Assembly: GCA_937876395.1 (NCBI GenBank) | Contig: CALEIM010000047.1 | Location: 1 to 10,352, forward strand | Length of the DNA: 10,352 nt | Direction: 5' to 3' | From: an uncultured Wenzhouxiangella sp. | Lineage (GTDB): Bacteria > Pseudomonadota > Gammaproteobacteria > Xanthomonadales > Wenzhouxiangellaceae | In this document: positions 1-6,159 of the stretch, in pieces | How positions within the stretch are numbered: the first letter of the stretch is position 1 | Layout: the number at the start of each line of letters is the position of its first letter | Notes under the pieces: generated by a model | What the model saw: the letters and a program-made list of their open reading frames with translations, nothing else | What the model was told of the DNA's origin: nothing | The model's database searches: none | Translations under genes and position numbers: made by a program

Positions 1-2
1 TG

Positions 3-170
3 ACCACCGCGATCGCCACGGTCCATGCCGGCAACGGGCCGCTCATGGAGAACAACGGCTGGGAGTATCCCCTGACGTTGGGGCTCGTATCCCTTCTCTT
101 CCTCGTGCGTGGTGGCGGCCGCTTCAGCCTACGGGGAGCGGTTCAGGATCGGCCCGGAGCTGATCGATGA
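3..170 (+). CDS. DoxX family membrane protein, C-terminal fragment (5' end outside window)
   Basis: Reading from base 3 gives an open frame of 55 codons ending in TGA at 168-170. The recognisable part contains ATVHAGNGPLMENNGWEYPL, then a hydrophobic run (LTLGLVSLLFLV) and RGGGRFSL. This matches the end of DoxX-family proteins as I know them: a VH..NG motif, a .GWEYPL motif, a last transmembrane helix, and a terminal G.GR(F/Y)SLD. DoxX proteins are small four-helix inner-membrane proteins of poorly defined role, some linked to redox or thiosulfate metabolism. The last roughly 13 residues after RFSL look unlike the family and overlap the sequence encoding GlyS in another frame, so the natural C-terminus is probably lost at a junction near 112-140. 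The upstream part is outside the window. Family assignment is fairly sure; specific function is unknown. Confidence 0.7.
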   Translation, partial: TTAIATVHAGNGPLMENNGWEYPLTLGLVSLLFLVRGGGRFSLRGAVQDRPGADR

Positions 171-675
171 AGTTGAGCGGTTCTGCTTCGAACGGCTCAA
201 GCCCTGGGCGGCCGAACAGGGTGTGGAAACCAACACCGTGTACGCGGTCGACGCTGTGCACAAGGGTTCGATTGCCGATTTTCTGGCCCGATGCCAGGCC
301 GTGCAGCAGTTTGTCAACGATCCGGCAATGGCCTCCCTGATCGCTGCCAACAAGCGTGCCAGTAATTTGCTCAAACAAGCCGAAGAGCAAGAAATTGGCG
401 AAGTTAACCGCAGTTTGCTGCACGACGACGCTGAATCAGAACTTTTTGACGCCATCGGCCAGGTTTCATCGGCCGTCGATCAAACCTTGGCCAACAGCGA
501 CTATCCTGGCGCGTTGAACGCCCTGGCCGAACTCGGTGGCCCGCTGGATGCCTTTTTCGATCAAGTGATGGTGCTCACCGATGAGCAAATCCTCCGACGC
601 AATCGCCTTGCCCTGCTCGGTTCGCTGCGCGCCCAGTTCCTGCGCATTGCCGACCTCGCCCGGCTGGGTCGCTGA
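109..675 (+). pseudogene. glyS: Glycine-tRNA ligase beta subunit, C-terminal part only (5' truncated)
   Basis: The 188 codons up to TGA (673-675) match the C-terminus of the beta subunit of bacterial alpha2-beta2 glycyl-tRNA synthetase, the region that helps bind tRNA. Visible family landmarks are ERLKPW followed by EQGVET, then ADFLARCQAVQQF, then AANKRASNLLK, then DAFFDQVMV and RNRLALLGSLRAQFLRIADL just before the stop. The full protein is about 690 residues, so roughly 500 are missing. The frame is open upstream only to a TGA at 73-75, and the bases before about 118 belong to a DoxX protein in another frame. The GTG at 109 is just the first possible start and need not be used. The downstream gmhB-like gene overlaps the stop as TGATG, implying translational coupling in the parent operon. 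An intact glyS is essential where this enzyme type is used, so the truncation suggests an assembly join or a second copy elsewhere. The identity is secure; calling it a pseudogene is provisional. Confidence 0.8.
112..140. other. Junction between DoxX fragment and truncated glyS
   Basis: Up to about base 128 the DoxX frame (third frame) is family-like, ending GGGRFSL. From about base 118 the first frame already resembles GlyS (AAASAYGERF..., then the clear ELIDEVERFCFERLKPW segment). The two readings overlap over about 10-20 bases, so the breakpoint cannot be placed exactly. No transposon end, tRNA or target duplication is visible. It could be an assembly join or a genuine deletion or rearrangement. 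Confidence 0.65.
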
Positions 676-1148
676 TGGCCAGTCCCCCCGCCCCGGTCTT
701 GATCGAGCGCGCCCTGCTGCTCGATTCTCACGGCCAGATTGAGCGCCGCCAGGTCGAGCGCCTGGTCGAGTTTCAGCGCCGCGGTCAGCGGGTATTGCTG
801 GTCGCCGCCCAGCCGCGCCGCTGGCGACCTACCCGGCGCCGTGTCGATCACGACCTGGCTTTGCAAAAGCGGCTTCAGGAGCTGGTTTCCAGGGCTGGTG
901 GAGAGCTCGACGGCGTGCTTTATCTGGACGCCGGCCTGTTCGGTCGGCGACATCGTGAGATTAGTGAACTTGAGCAGATCGCGCGGCGATATGGGCGTAA
1001 AGTCGCTGATTGTGTACTGATCGGATCGGATCAGTCACTGCTGGAATCGGCCGACCAGGCCGGCATGAAACTGCGCGCCGTCGGCACCGTTCAGATCACC
1101 GGCGCAGGCAGCTTCGACAGCCTCGCTGCCGCGCTGGATTTCCAATAG
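675..1148 (+). CDS. Degenerate HAD-like protein in the gmhB position, probably catalytically inactive
   Basis: This 157-residue protein starts at an ATG overlapping the glyS stop (TGATG). Its position (glyS, this gene, convergent gyrB) is where Pseudomonas-type genomes carry gmhB, the D-glycero-D-manno-heptose-1,7-bisphosphate phosphatase of LPS-core heptose synthesis. The fold can still be traced: ALLLDSHGQI (residues 13-22) matches the .FLDRDGVI start of GmhB, but the second Asp of DxD is His19. RVLLVAAQP (39-47) matches VVATNQ, with the motif II Thr replaced by Ala. The Cys/His zinc loop and the CRKP lysine are absent. LIGSDQSLLESADQAGM stands where .VGDS..D...A..AGM is expected. The family is usually about 180-190 residues, so this is also shorter. 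All motifs except the first Asp are altered, yet the frame is intact, which suggests a non-enzymatic relic or repurposed protein. It should not be called gmhB by function. Confidence 0.6.
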   Translation: MASPPAPVLIERALLLDSHGQIERRQVERLVEFQRRGQRVLLVAAQPRRWRPTRRRVDHDLALQKRLQELVSRAGGELDGVLYLDAGLFGRRHREISELEQIARRYGRKVADCVLIGSDQSLLESADQAGMKLRAVGTVQITGAGSFDSLAAALDFQ

Positions 1149-1151
1149 TCG

Positions 1152-1179
1152 GGCTCAGGGCGCAAGGCTCAAGTTTCAA
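1152..1179 (-). repeat. Heptamer repeat cluster (four units, GGCTCAA type)
   Basis: Four consecutive 7-bp units read GGCTCAG, GGCGCAA, GGCTCAA and GTTTCAA. On the minus strand they read TTGAAAC, TTGAGCC, TTGCGCC, CTGAGCC. They begin three bases after the stop of the gmhB-like gene and are opposite in orientation to the TTTAGCC cluster at 1243-1273. The array is short and degenerate; its role is unknown. Confidence 0.55.
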
Positions 1180-1242
1180 CCTCGCCAGCTCACGCTTCTG
1201 CAAAGCCCGGAGTTTTGCCTCGACCATAAACCGCTGTTCTCT

Positions 1243-1273
1243 TTTAGCCTTTAGCCTTGTTTAGCCTTGAGTC
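1243..1273 (+). repeat. Heptamer repeat cluster (TTTAGCC type)
   Basis: The sequence is TTTAGCC, TTTAGCC, a TTG triplet, TTTAGCC, then TTGAGTC, ending seven bases before the gyrB stop. It is nearly complementary to the cluster at 1152-1179, for example CTTTAGCCTTG against the reverse complement of CAAGGCTCAAG with one mismatch. The pair could fold into an imperfect stem with a loop of about 60-70 bases between two convergent genes. A role as a bidirectional transcription barrier is possible, but there is no classic GC stem plus U-tract. Confidence 0.6.
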
Positions 1274-1279
1274 TGCTTC

Positions 1280-3670
1280 CTAAATATCCAAATAGCCGGC
1301 CTGCAACGCGTTGTCTTCGATAAACGCGCGGCGCGGCTCGACTTCACTGCCCATCAGGGTTGAAAATACCTCATCGGCGGCTACCGCATCCTCGATCGTG
1401 ACCTGCAGCAGGCGGCGTGTCTCCGGATTGACGGTGGTGTCCCAGAGCTGTTCGGGGTTCATTTCACCCAGGCCCTTGAAGCGCTGAAAGCTGCGCCCTT
1501 TTCGTGATTCATCCATCAGCCAGTCGAAAACCTCGGCGAAGCGGGTGAATGATCGCGAGTTCGAGCCACGTTCCACGCGTGCACCCTTCTCAAACAGCCC
1601 ATCCACCTTGTCACCCACACGCGACAGCAGGCGGTATTCAGGCGAGCTGAAGAACGAGGCGTCGAGCAGGGTGTCCTGAACCACGCCCTGGCCGAAACGC
1701 TCGATCAGCGCCCCACCGCCGTTCAGGGGCTTGATGGTCCAGCTCACTCCGGCCGGAGTGACGCGCTCCAGGCGCGCCTTGAGTTCATCCGCCCAACCGG
1801 TAAAATCAAAGCCATCTTCCAGAGAAAATGGTTTCAAATCAATTAGTTGCTCGACAATATCCGGATCAAAGCGATGCTTCAGACGGGTGCTGATATGGCG
1901 TGCGCGCTGAAAATTCCGGAGCAATTCACCGAACACGGCCTGATCAATGGCCGGTGCCGCTTCGGACGGATATAGGCCGGCGCCGTCCAGCGCCCGCTCC
2001 AGCAGATACTCATTCATCTCCGCCTCGTCCTTGAGGTAACGCTCCTGCTTGCCGTGCTTGACCTTGTACAGCGGTGGCTGGGCAATATAAACGTGGCCAC
2101 GCTCGATCAGATCGGGCATCTGGCGGTAGAAGAAGGTCAGCAGCAGGGTACGAATATGCGAGCCGTCGACGTCGGCATCGGTCATGATGATGATGCGGTG
2201 ATAGCGCAGCTTGTCAATATCAAACTCGTCTTTGCCGATGCCGGTGCCCAGGGCGGTGATCAGGGTACCGACCTCAGCTGAGCCAAGCATCTTGTCAAAG
2301 CGCGCTTTTTCGACGTTGAGAATCTTGCCCTTGAGGGGCAAGATAGCCTGGTTCTTGCGGTTTCGGCCCTGTTTGGCCGAACCGCCGGCGGAGTCGCCCT
2401 CGACAATAAACAGTTCAGACAGCGCCGGATCCTTTTCCTGGCAATCCGCCAGCTTGCCAGGCAGACCGGCGATGTCGAGCACCCCCTTGCGCCGGGTCAT
2501 GTCGCGCGCCTTGCGGGCAGCCTCACGCGCCCGGGCGGCCTCGATGACCTTGCCAACGATCATCTTGGCATCCTGAGGGTGCTCGAGCAGAAAATCGCGC
2601 AGCTTGTCAGACAGCGCCGCCTCAACCGCGGGCCGGACGTCAGATGACACCAGCTTGTCCTTGGTCTGCGACGAAAACTTCGGATCGGGCACCTTGACCG
2701 ACAACACGGCAATCAGGCCTTCACGACAGTCTTCACCGGTGGTCTGAACCTTGGCCTTTTTCGCCAGGCCTTCCTCGTCTATGTAGTTATTGATGGTTCG
2801 CGTCAGCCCGGACCGAAATCCGGCCAGGTGGGTACCGCCGTCCTTCTGGGAAATGGTGTTGGTAAAGCAGTACACCGATTCCTGGTAAGAGTCGGTCCAC
2901 TGCAGCGCCGCCTCCACCGTGATCCCGTCCACCTCAGAGACAAAGTACAACGGGGTAGGGTGCAGCGGACTTTTTTTATCGCTCAGGTGCGCGACGAACG
3001 AGCGAATCCCGCCTTCGTACATGAAGTTGTCGCGCTTGCCAGTGCGCTCGTCGATCAGCTCGATGCGGATTCCCGAGTTCAGAAAGCTCAGCTCGCGCAG
3101 GCGCTTGGCGAGCACTTCGTAGTGAAACTCGATGTCAGTAAAGGTCTCAGAGCTGGGATAGAAGCGAATTTCCGTTCCCGTGCGGTCGCTCTTGCCGGTG
3201 GAACTCAGCGGCGCATCGGGCACGCCGTGCGTGTAGCGCTGATACCAGCGTTGGCCCTGGCGATGAATAACCATGTCCAAACGGCTGGACAGGGCGTTGA
3301 CCACTGAAACGCCCACGCCGTGCAGGCCGCCCGAAACCTTGTAGGAGTTGTCGTCGAACTTGCCGCCGGCATGCAGGATCGTCATGATCACTTCCGCCGC
3401 GGAACGACCCTCTTCTTCATGGATGTCCACCGGTATACCACGGCCGTTATCGAGAACGCTGACCGAGTTGTCGTCGTGCAGGATGACCTGGATGTGGTCG
3501 CAGTGCCCGGCCAGCGCCTCATCAACGGCATTGTCTACGACCTCGAAGACCATGTGGTGCAGGCCGGTACCGTCGTCGGTATCACCGATGTACATGCCGG
3601 GCCGCTTGCGAACGGCGTCCAGGCCCTTGAGCACGCGAATACTGGTAGAACCGTAGTTGTCTTGCGCCAT
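1280..3670 (-). CDS. gyrB: DNA gyrase subunit B
   Basis: GyrB is the ATPase and TOPRIM subunit of gyrase, which introduces negative supercoils together with GyrA (not in this window). With ATG at 3670 the protein has 796 residues (E. coli 804). It begins MAQDNYGSTSIRVLKGLDAV, like the family start. The frame extends upstream to a TTG at 3712, but those 14 residues have no family match. The GHKL ATPase shows EVVDNAVDEA (43-52), DNGRGIP (74-80) and GGLHGVGVSVVNALS (about 114-128), with the QTK-loop Lys337. TOPRIM shows EGDSAGG with Glu424, and the metal-binding TDADVDGSH with Asp498, Asp500 and Asp502. The Gram-negative insert inside the TOPRIM region is present. The C-terminal RFKGLGEMNPEQLW motif is clear and the protein ends GYLDI. 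Quinolone-related positions Asp426 and Lys447 are wild type. It follows recF by 71 bases and is last in the dnaA-side gene string. Confidence 0.98.
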   Translation of the reverse strand: MAQDNYGSTSIRVLKGLDAVRKRPGMYIGDTDDGTGLHHMVFEVVDNAVDEALAGHCDHIQVILHDDNSVSVLDNGRGIPVDIHEEEGRSAAEVIMTILHAGGKFDDNSYKVSGGLHGVGVSVVNALSSRLDMVIHRQGQRWYQRYTHGVPDAPLSSTGKSDRTGTEIRFYPSSETFTDIEFHYEVLAKRLRELSFLNSGIRIELIDERTGKRDNFMYEGGIRSFVAHLSDKKSPLHPTPLYFVSEVDGITVEAALQWTDSYQESVYCFTNTISQKDGGTHLAGFRSGLTRTINNYIDEEGLAKKAKVQTTGEDCREGLIAVLSVKVPDPKFSSQTKDKLVSSDVRPAVEAALSDKLRDFLLEHPQDAKMIVGKVIEAARAREAARKARDMTRRKGVLDIAGLPGKLADCQEKDPALSELFIVEGDSAGGSAKQGRNRKNQAILPLKGKILNVEKARFDKMLGSAEVGTLITALGTGIGKDEFDIDKLRYHRIIIMTDADVDGSHIRTLLLTFFYRQMPDLIERGHVYIAQPPLYKVKHGKQERYLKDEAEMNEYLLERALDGAGLYPSEAAPAIDQAVFGELLRNFQRARHISTRLKHRFDPDIVEQLIDLKPFSLEDGFDFTGWADELKARLERVTPAGVSWTIKPLNGGGALIERFGQGVVQDTLLDASFFSSPEYRLLSRVGDKVDGLFEKGARVERGSNSRSFTRFAEVFDWLMDESRKGRSFQRFKGLGEMNPEQLWDTTVNPETRRLLQVTIEDAVAADEVFSTLMGSEVEPRRAFIEDNALQAGYLDI

Positions 3671-3740
3671 GGAGTATAAAAATTCCTGGTTGGGTGCGGC
3701 TGCCGAAAACAAAAAATGCGGGCAGAATCCGAATCTTGTG

Positions 3741-3749
3741 ATTATACCA
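3741..3749 (-). promoter_or_regulatory. Putative extended -10 promoter for gyrB
   Basis: On the minus strand the last codons and stop of recF contain TGGTATAAT, a full match to the extended -10 pattern TGnTATAAT, about 70 bases upstream of the gyrB ATG. A -35 at the expected spacing (ACAGGG, 17 bases upstream) is poor, which extended -10 promoters tolerate. It would give gyrB expression independent of the dnaN-recF transcript. This is a sequence-pattern inference. Confidence 0.5.
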
Positions 3750-4794
3750 CTGGCTGGATGCGGCCCTGTTCCACGTGAAACATCCGCGCGGGCAGCGGCG
3801 CCGGCGTTGTTGCCGTCACCCAGCTTTGCACCGGCTCCTTGCTCACCCAGGCCAGCAGCCGCTCCAGGTGGTCCTGGTCCAGCTCAGACACCGGATCGTC
3901 GAGCAGTAGTAGCGGTGAACCGCTCTGCTGGTCCGTCAAAAGGCGTAGCTGGGCCAGCAGCAGCAGCACCGCGAGCAATTTTTGCTGGCCTCGCGACATC
4001 TGCACTGCCGGCTCACCGGCCACGCTCAGCACCAGTTCGGCACGGTGCGGGCCGTGCCGGGCATAGCCCAGTTCACGGTCACGCTGGCGCTGAGCCTCCA
4101 GCAGCGCGACGAAATCTTCATTTTCAGGAAAACCGGGCCGGTAGCGCAGCTCAAGCGGACCGGGAATCCGAAAACCCAGCTCGGCCTGCAGTCGCAGAAC
4201 GCGCTCGCTCAAACGCTCCAGCAACGCGCTTCGGGCCTGGCTGATTTGCTGGGCGCTGTCCACGAAACCGGGCTCCAGCGCGGACAGTACGGCATCGGAA
4301 GCCCCGGCCTTGAGTGCGGCATTGCGCTGTCGGAGCAGGCGGGCATAGCGCTGCCAGGTTTTCAGGTAATCATGTTCCACGTGGAACAATTGCCAATCGA
4401 GAAACTGACGGCGGCGATCCGGCCCCCCGTCGATCAGAGCGTGGCTGCCCGGTTCAATCAGCACCATGGGGAGGAGGGCGGCAAACTCGCTGATGCGCTG
4501 ACAGTCGCGGCCATCAATGCGCCCGCGCCAACCTTCAGCATCGCGTTCCACGCCCAGCACGTGTCCGCCGCGAGTTCGGGCCGCCACCGTCAAGGCGCGG
4601 TCCTGGTAGTGAATAAGGCTGGCAATCCGTGCGGAACGAAAGCTCCGCCCGCGCGCCAAAAGATAGATCGCCTCGATTACGCTGGTCTTTCCGGCCCCGT
4701 TCGGACCGCTGAACCAGTTGATCCCAGCGGCCGGGAACAGTTTCGCGTCTTCGAGGTTTCGAACGCCCCGAATGCTCAGGCGTTCCAGGCTCAA
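3742..4794 (-). CDS. recF: DNA replication and repair ATPase RecF
   Basis: RecF is an SMC-like ATPase that acts with RecO and RecR to load RecA at single-strand gaps. The 350-residue protein has Walker A GPNGAGKTS (30-38), the ABC signature SRGQQK (267-272) and Walker B LLLLDD (295-300) followed by PVSELD. The start is TTG at 4792-4794: the protein aligns from MSL exactly where RecF proteins begin, the frame is blocked by a TAA a few codons upstream, and AGGG lies 8 bases before it. It begins 10 bases after the dnaN stop, so the two are probably cotranscribed and coupled. Two parS sites lie in the gene and are read as FHVE at residues 137-140 and 339-342. FHVE at the first position is also common in other RecF proteins, so protein and DNA constraints may coincide. 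Otherwise this is an ordinary RecF. Confidence 0.97.
   Translation of the reverse strand: MSLERLSIRGVRNLEDAKLFPAAGINWFSGPNGAGKTSVIEAIYLLARGRSFRSARIASLIHYQDRALTVAARTRGGHVLGVERDAEGWRGRIDGRDCQRISEFAALLPMVLIEPGSHALIDGGPDRRRQFLDWQLFHVEHDYLKTWQRYARLLRQRNAALKAGASDAVLSALEPGFVDSAQQISQARSALLERLSERVLRLQAELGFRIPGPLELRYRPGFPENEDFVALLEAQRQRDRELGYARHGPHRAELVLSVAGEPAVQMSRGQQKLLAVLLLLAQLRLLTDQQSGSPLLLLDDPVSELDQDHLERLLAWVSKEPVQSWVTATTPAPLPARMFHVEQGRIQPVV
3767..3782. promoter_or_regulatory. parS site 1 (ParB-binding centromere)
   Basis: TGTTCCACGTGAAACA matches the bacterial parS consensus TGTTnCACGTGAAACA at every position. It lies in the 3' end of recF, where it encodes FHVEQ. parS sites load ParB, which spreads and positions the origin with ParA and SMC. 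The parA and parB genes are not in this window; in many gammaproteobacteria they lie beyond mnmE and mnmG. Confidence 0.9.
4373..4388. promoter_or_regulatory. parS site 2 (perfect palindrome)
   Basis: TGTTCCACGTGGAACA is a perfect 16-bp palindrome and differs from the Bacillus-type parS consensus at a single tolerated position. The core GTTCCACGTGGAAC is the form known from Pseudomonas. It lies in the middle of recF, encoding LFHVEH, 606 bases from parS site 1. Confidence 0.88.
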
Positions 4795-4804
4795 GGCTGC
4801 ATCC

Positions 4805-5902
4805 CTAGAGCTTTAGCGGCATGACAACCTGGCGCACGGCTTCGCTGTCCGGATCGGTCACCAGGCAGGAACTGTTGGAGTCTTTGAGCGAAATGGCCAC
4901 CTTTTCCGACTCCATTGAGCCGAGCGCGTCCAGCAGGTAATTGACGTTGAATCCCACTTTCAGCTTGTCGTGCTGATGTTCGGCCTCAAGCTCTTCGGTG
5001 GCCTCTTCCTGCTGCGGGTTGTGAGCGACGATGCGCACGCCGTCGGGCAGCAATTCCAGGCGCACGCCCCGATATTTTTCATTCGACAGAATCGCGGCTC
5101 GCTGCAGCGCGTGGGTGAACTCGCTGCGATTGACCAATAGCGGTCGGTCGCTGAGCAGAGGAATGACCGCTTCGTAGTCGGGAAAGCGTCCATCGATCAG
5201 TTTGGTGGTCATCACGATGCGCTCCCGATCAACGCGCAAAAAGCCCTGCCCGAGCATGACTTTCAACGGTTCATCCAGGTCTTCAAGCACGCGGTTGAGC
5301 TCCGTGACCCCTTTGCGTGGCACGATGACGCTGCGCGGCTCGCCGCTGACCGTCGCCTGGATTTCGGCCAGAGCCAGACGGTGGCCGTCGGTTGCCACGG
5401 CGCGTAGCTGGCCGTCACCGAACTCCAGCAGCAGACCGTTGAGGTAGTGGCGCACATCGTGCTGGGCCATGGCAAAGGCGCTTTTTTCCAGCAGCCAGCG
5501 CAGTCGGCCCTGACTGACCTCGTAGCTGTTCAAGGTTTCGGCTTGATCGCTGGACGGGAACTCGCTGGCCGGCAGGGTGGCCAGACTGAAGCGGCTGCGC
5601 CCGGCGTGTATGGCCAGCTTGTCGTCGTTGAGCTGAACGTTGATCGTGACACCCTCGGGCAAGGCCCGACAGATATCGACCAGCTTGCGGGCCAGCACGG
5701 TGATGGCACCGGTCTGGGCTACCTCGGCTTTGGCTCGGGCAACCAGCTCGACTTCCATGTCGGTGCCGGTAATGCGCAGGCCGTCCTCATTGGCCTCGAT
5801 GAGGAAATTGGCCAGAACTGGCAGAGTCTGCCGACGTTCGACCACGTTGACCACCTGGGAAATCGGCGCCAATAGCGTCTCACGTGGAATCGAAAATTTC
5901 AT
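4805..5902 (-). CDS. dnaN: DNA polymerase III sliding clamp (beta subunit)
   Basis: DnaN forms the homodimeric ring clamp that tethers DNA polymerase III and many repair enzymes to DNA. The 365 residues match the usual length (E. coli 366). The start MKFSIPRETLLAPISQV and the segment RRQTLPVLANFLIEA match the family N-terminus, and the end VVMPLKL corresponds to the conserved VMPMRL that lines the partner-binding pocket. Further landmarks are TGTDMEVEL, RGVRLELLPDGVRI and GFNVNYLLDAL in the three successive clamp domains. The ATG at 5902 is preceded by a strong AAGGAG five bases upstream. The gene follows the 257-base dnaA-dnaN gap and precedes recF by 10 bases. Nothing is unusual. Confidence 0.98.
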   Translation of the reverse strand: MKFSIPRETLLAPISQVVNVVERRQTLPVLANFLIEANEDGLRITGTDMEVELVARAKAEVAQTGAITVLARKLVDICRALPEGVTINVQLNDDKLAIHAGRSRFSLATLPASEFPSSDQAETLNSYEVSQGRLRWLLEKSAFAMAQHDVRHYLNGLLLEFGDGQLRAVATDGHRLALAEIQATVSGEPRSVIVPRKGVTELNRVLEDLDEPLKVMLGQGFLRVDRERIVMTTKLIDGRFPDYEAVIPLLSDRPLLVNRSEFTHALQRAAILSNEKYRGVRLELLPDGVRIVAHNPQQEEATEELEAEHQHDKLKVGFNVNYLLDALGSMESEKVAISLKDSNSSCLVTDPDSEAVRQVVMPLKL

Positions 5903-6159
5903 GATTGCTCCTTCATGTCGAGGCAGTCAGATCACTGTATCTGTTTTGTTTATAAAGAAAAAAACATCAGTAGCAGTAGGCCCTGTTGAAAACGTAGTCT
6001 TTCGCGTTTTATCTATGTTTTCAACAACTTGCATTACCCTCTCCAGCTTGATAAGACGGTCTTCTTGCTGTTGGCAATCTGTGGACAAGTCGAGTCGATT
6101 TTTCTATCCACAGCTTGTTCAGCGCCTTTGCACAACATTTGCCAAAAGCCCGGGCAACA
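5903..6159. other. Candidate oriC: dnaA-dnaN intergenic region with DnaA-box-like sites and an A+T-rich stretch
   Basis: No gene lies here. Five 9-mers are one mismatch from TTATCCACA or TTTTCCACA, or from the looser TTWTNCACA: TTTTCAACA at 5984-5992 (minus) and 6018-6026 (plus), TTGTCCACA at 6080-6088 (minus), CTATCCACA at 6104-6112 (plus) and CTTTGCACA at 6126-6134 (plus). The last three are spaced 22-24 bases apart, about two helical turns. The stretch 5944-5966 has only 3 G/C in 23 bases and could be the unwinding element. None of the boxes is a perfect R1-type box, so this may be oriC, a DnaA autoregulatory region or both. Confidence 0.55.
5984..6026. repeat. 10-bp perfect inverted repeat in the candidate oriC
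   Basis: TGTTGAAAAC at 5984-5993 is the exact reverse complement of GTTTTCAACA at 6017-6026, separated by 23 bases. Each arm contains one TTTTCAACA box-like 9-mer, so the arms may be paired, oppositely oriented DnaA sites. They could also form a hairpin in the dnaN leader if transcription starts upstream of them. Confidence 0.6.

Noticed and set aside
1199..1217. GCAAA...TTTGC stem as an intrinsic terminator between the gmhB-like gene and gyrB
   Set aside because: The stem is only about 5 bp with a 9-base loop and no U-tract follows.
3671..3712. N-terminal extension of gyrB to a TTG start
   Set aside because: The extra 14 residues have no family match, while MAQDNYGSTSIRVL at ATG 3670 aligns with known GyrB starts.
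5876..5891. A third parS-like site (CGTCTCACGTGGAATC) at the start of dnaN
   Set aside because: It shares the CACGTG core but only about 11 of 16 positions with the consensus, and it encodes an ordinary DnaN N-terminus.
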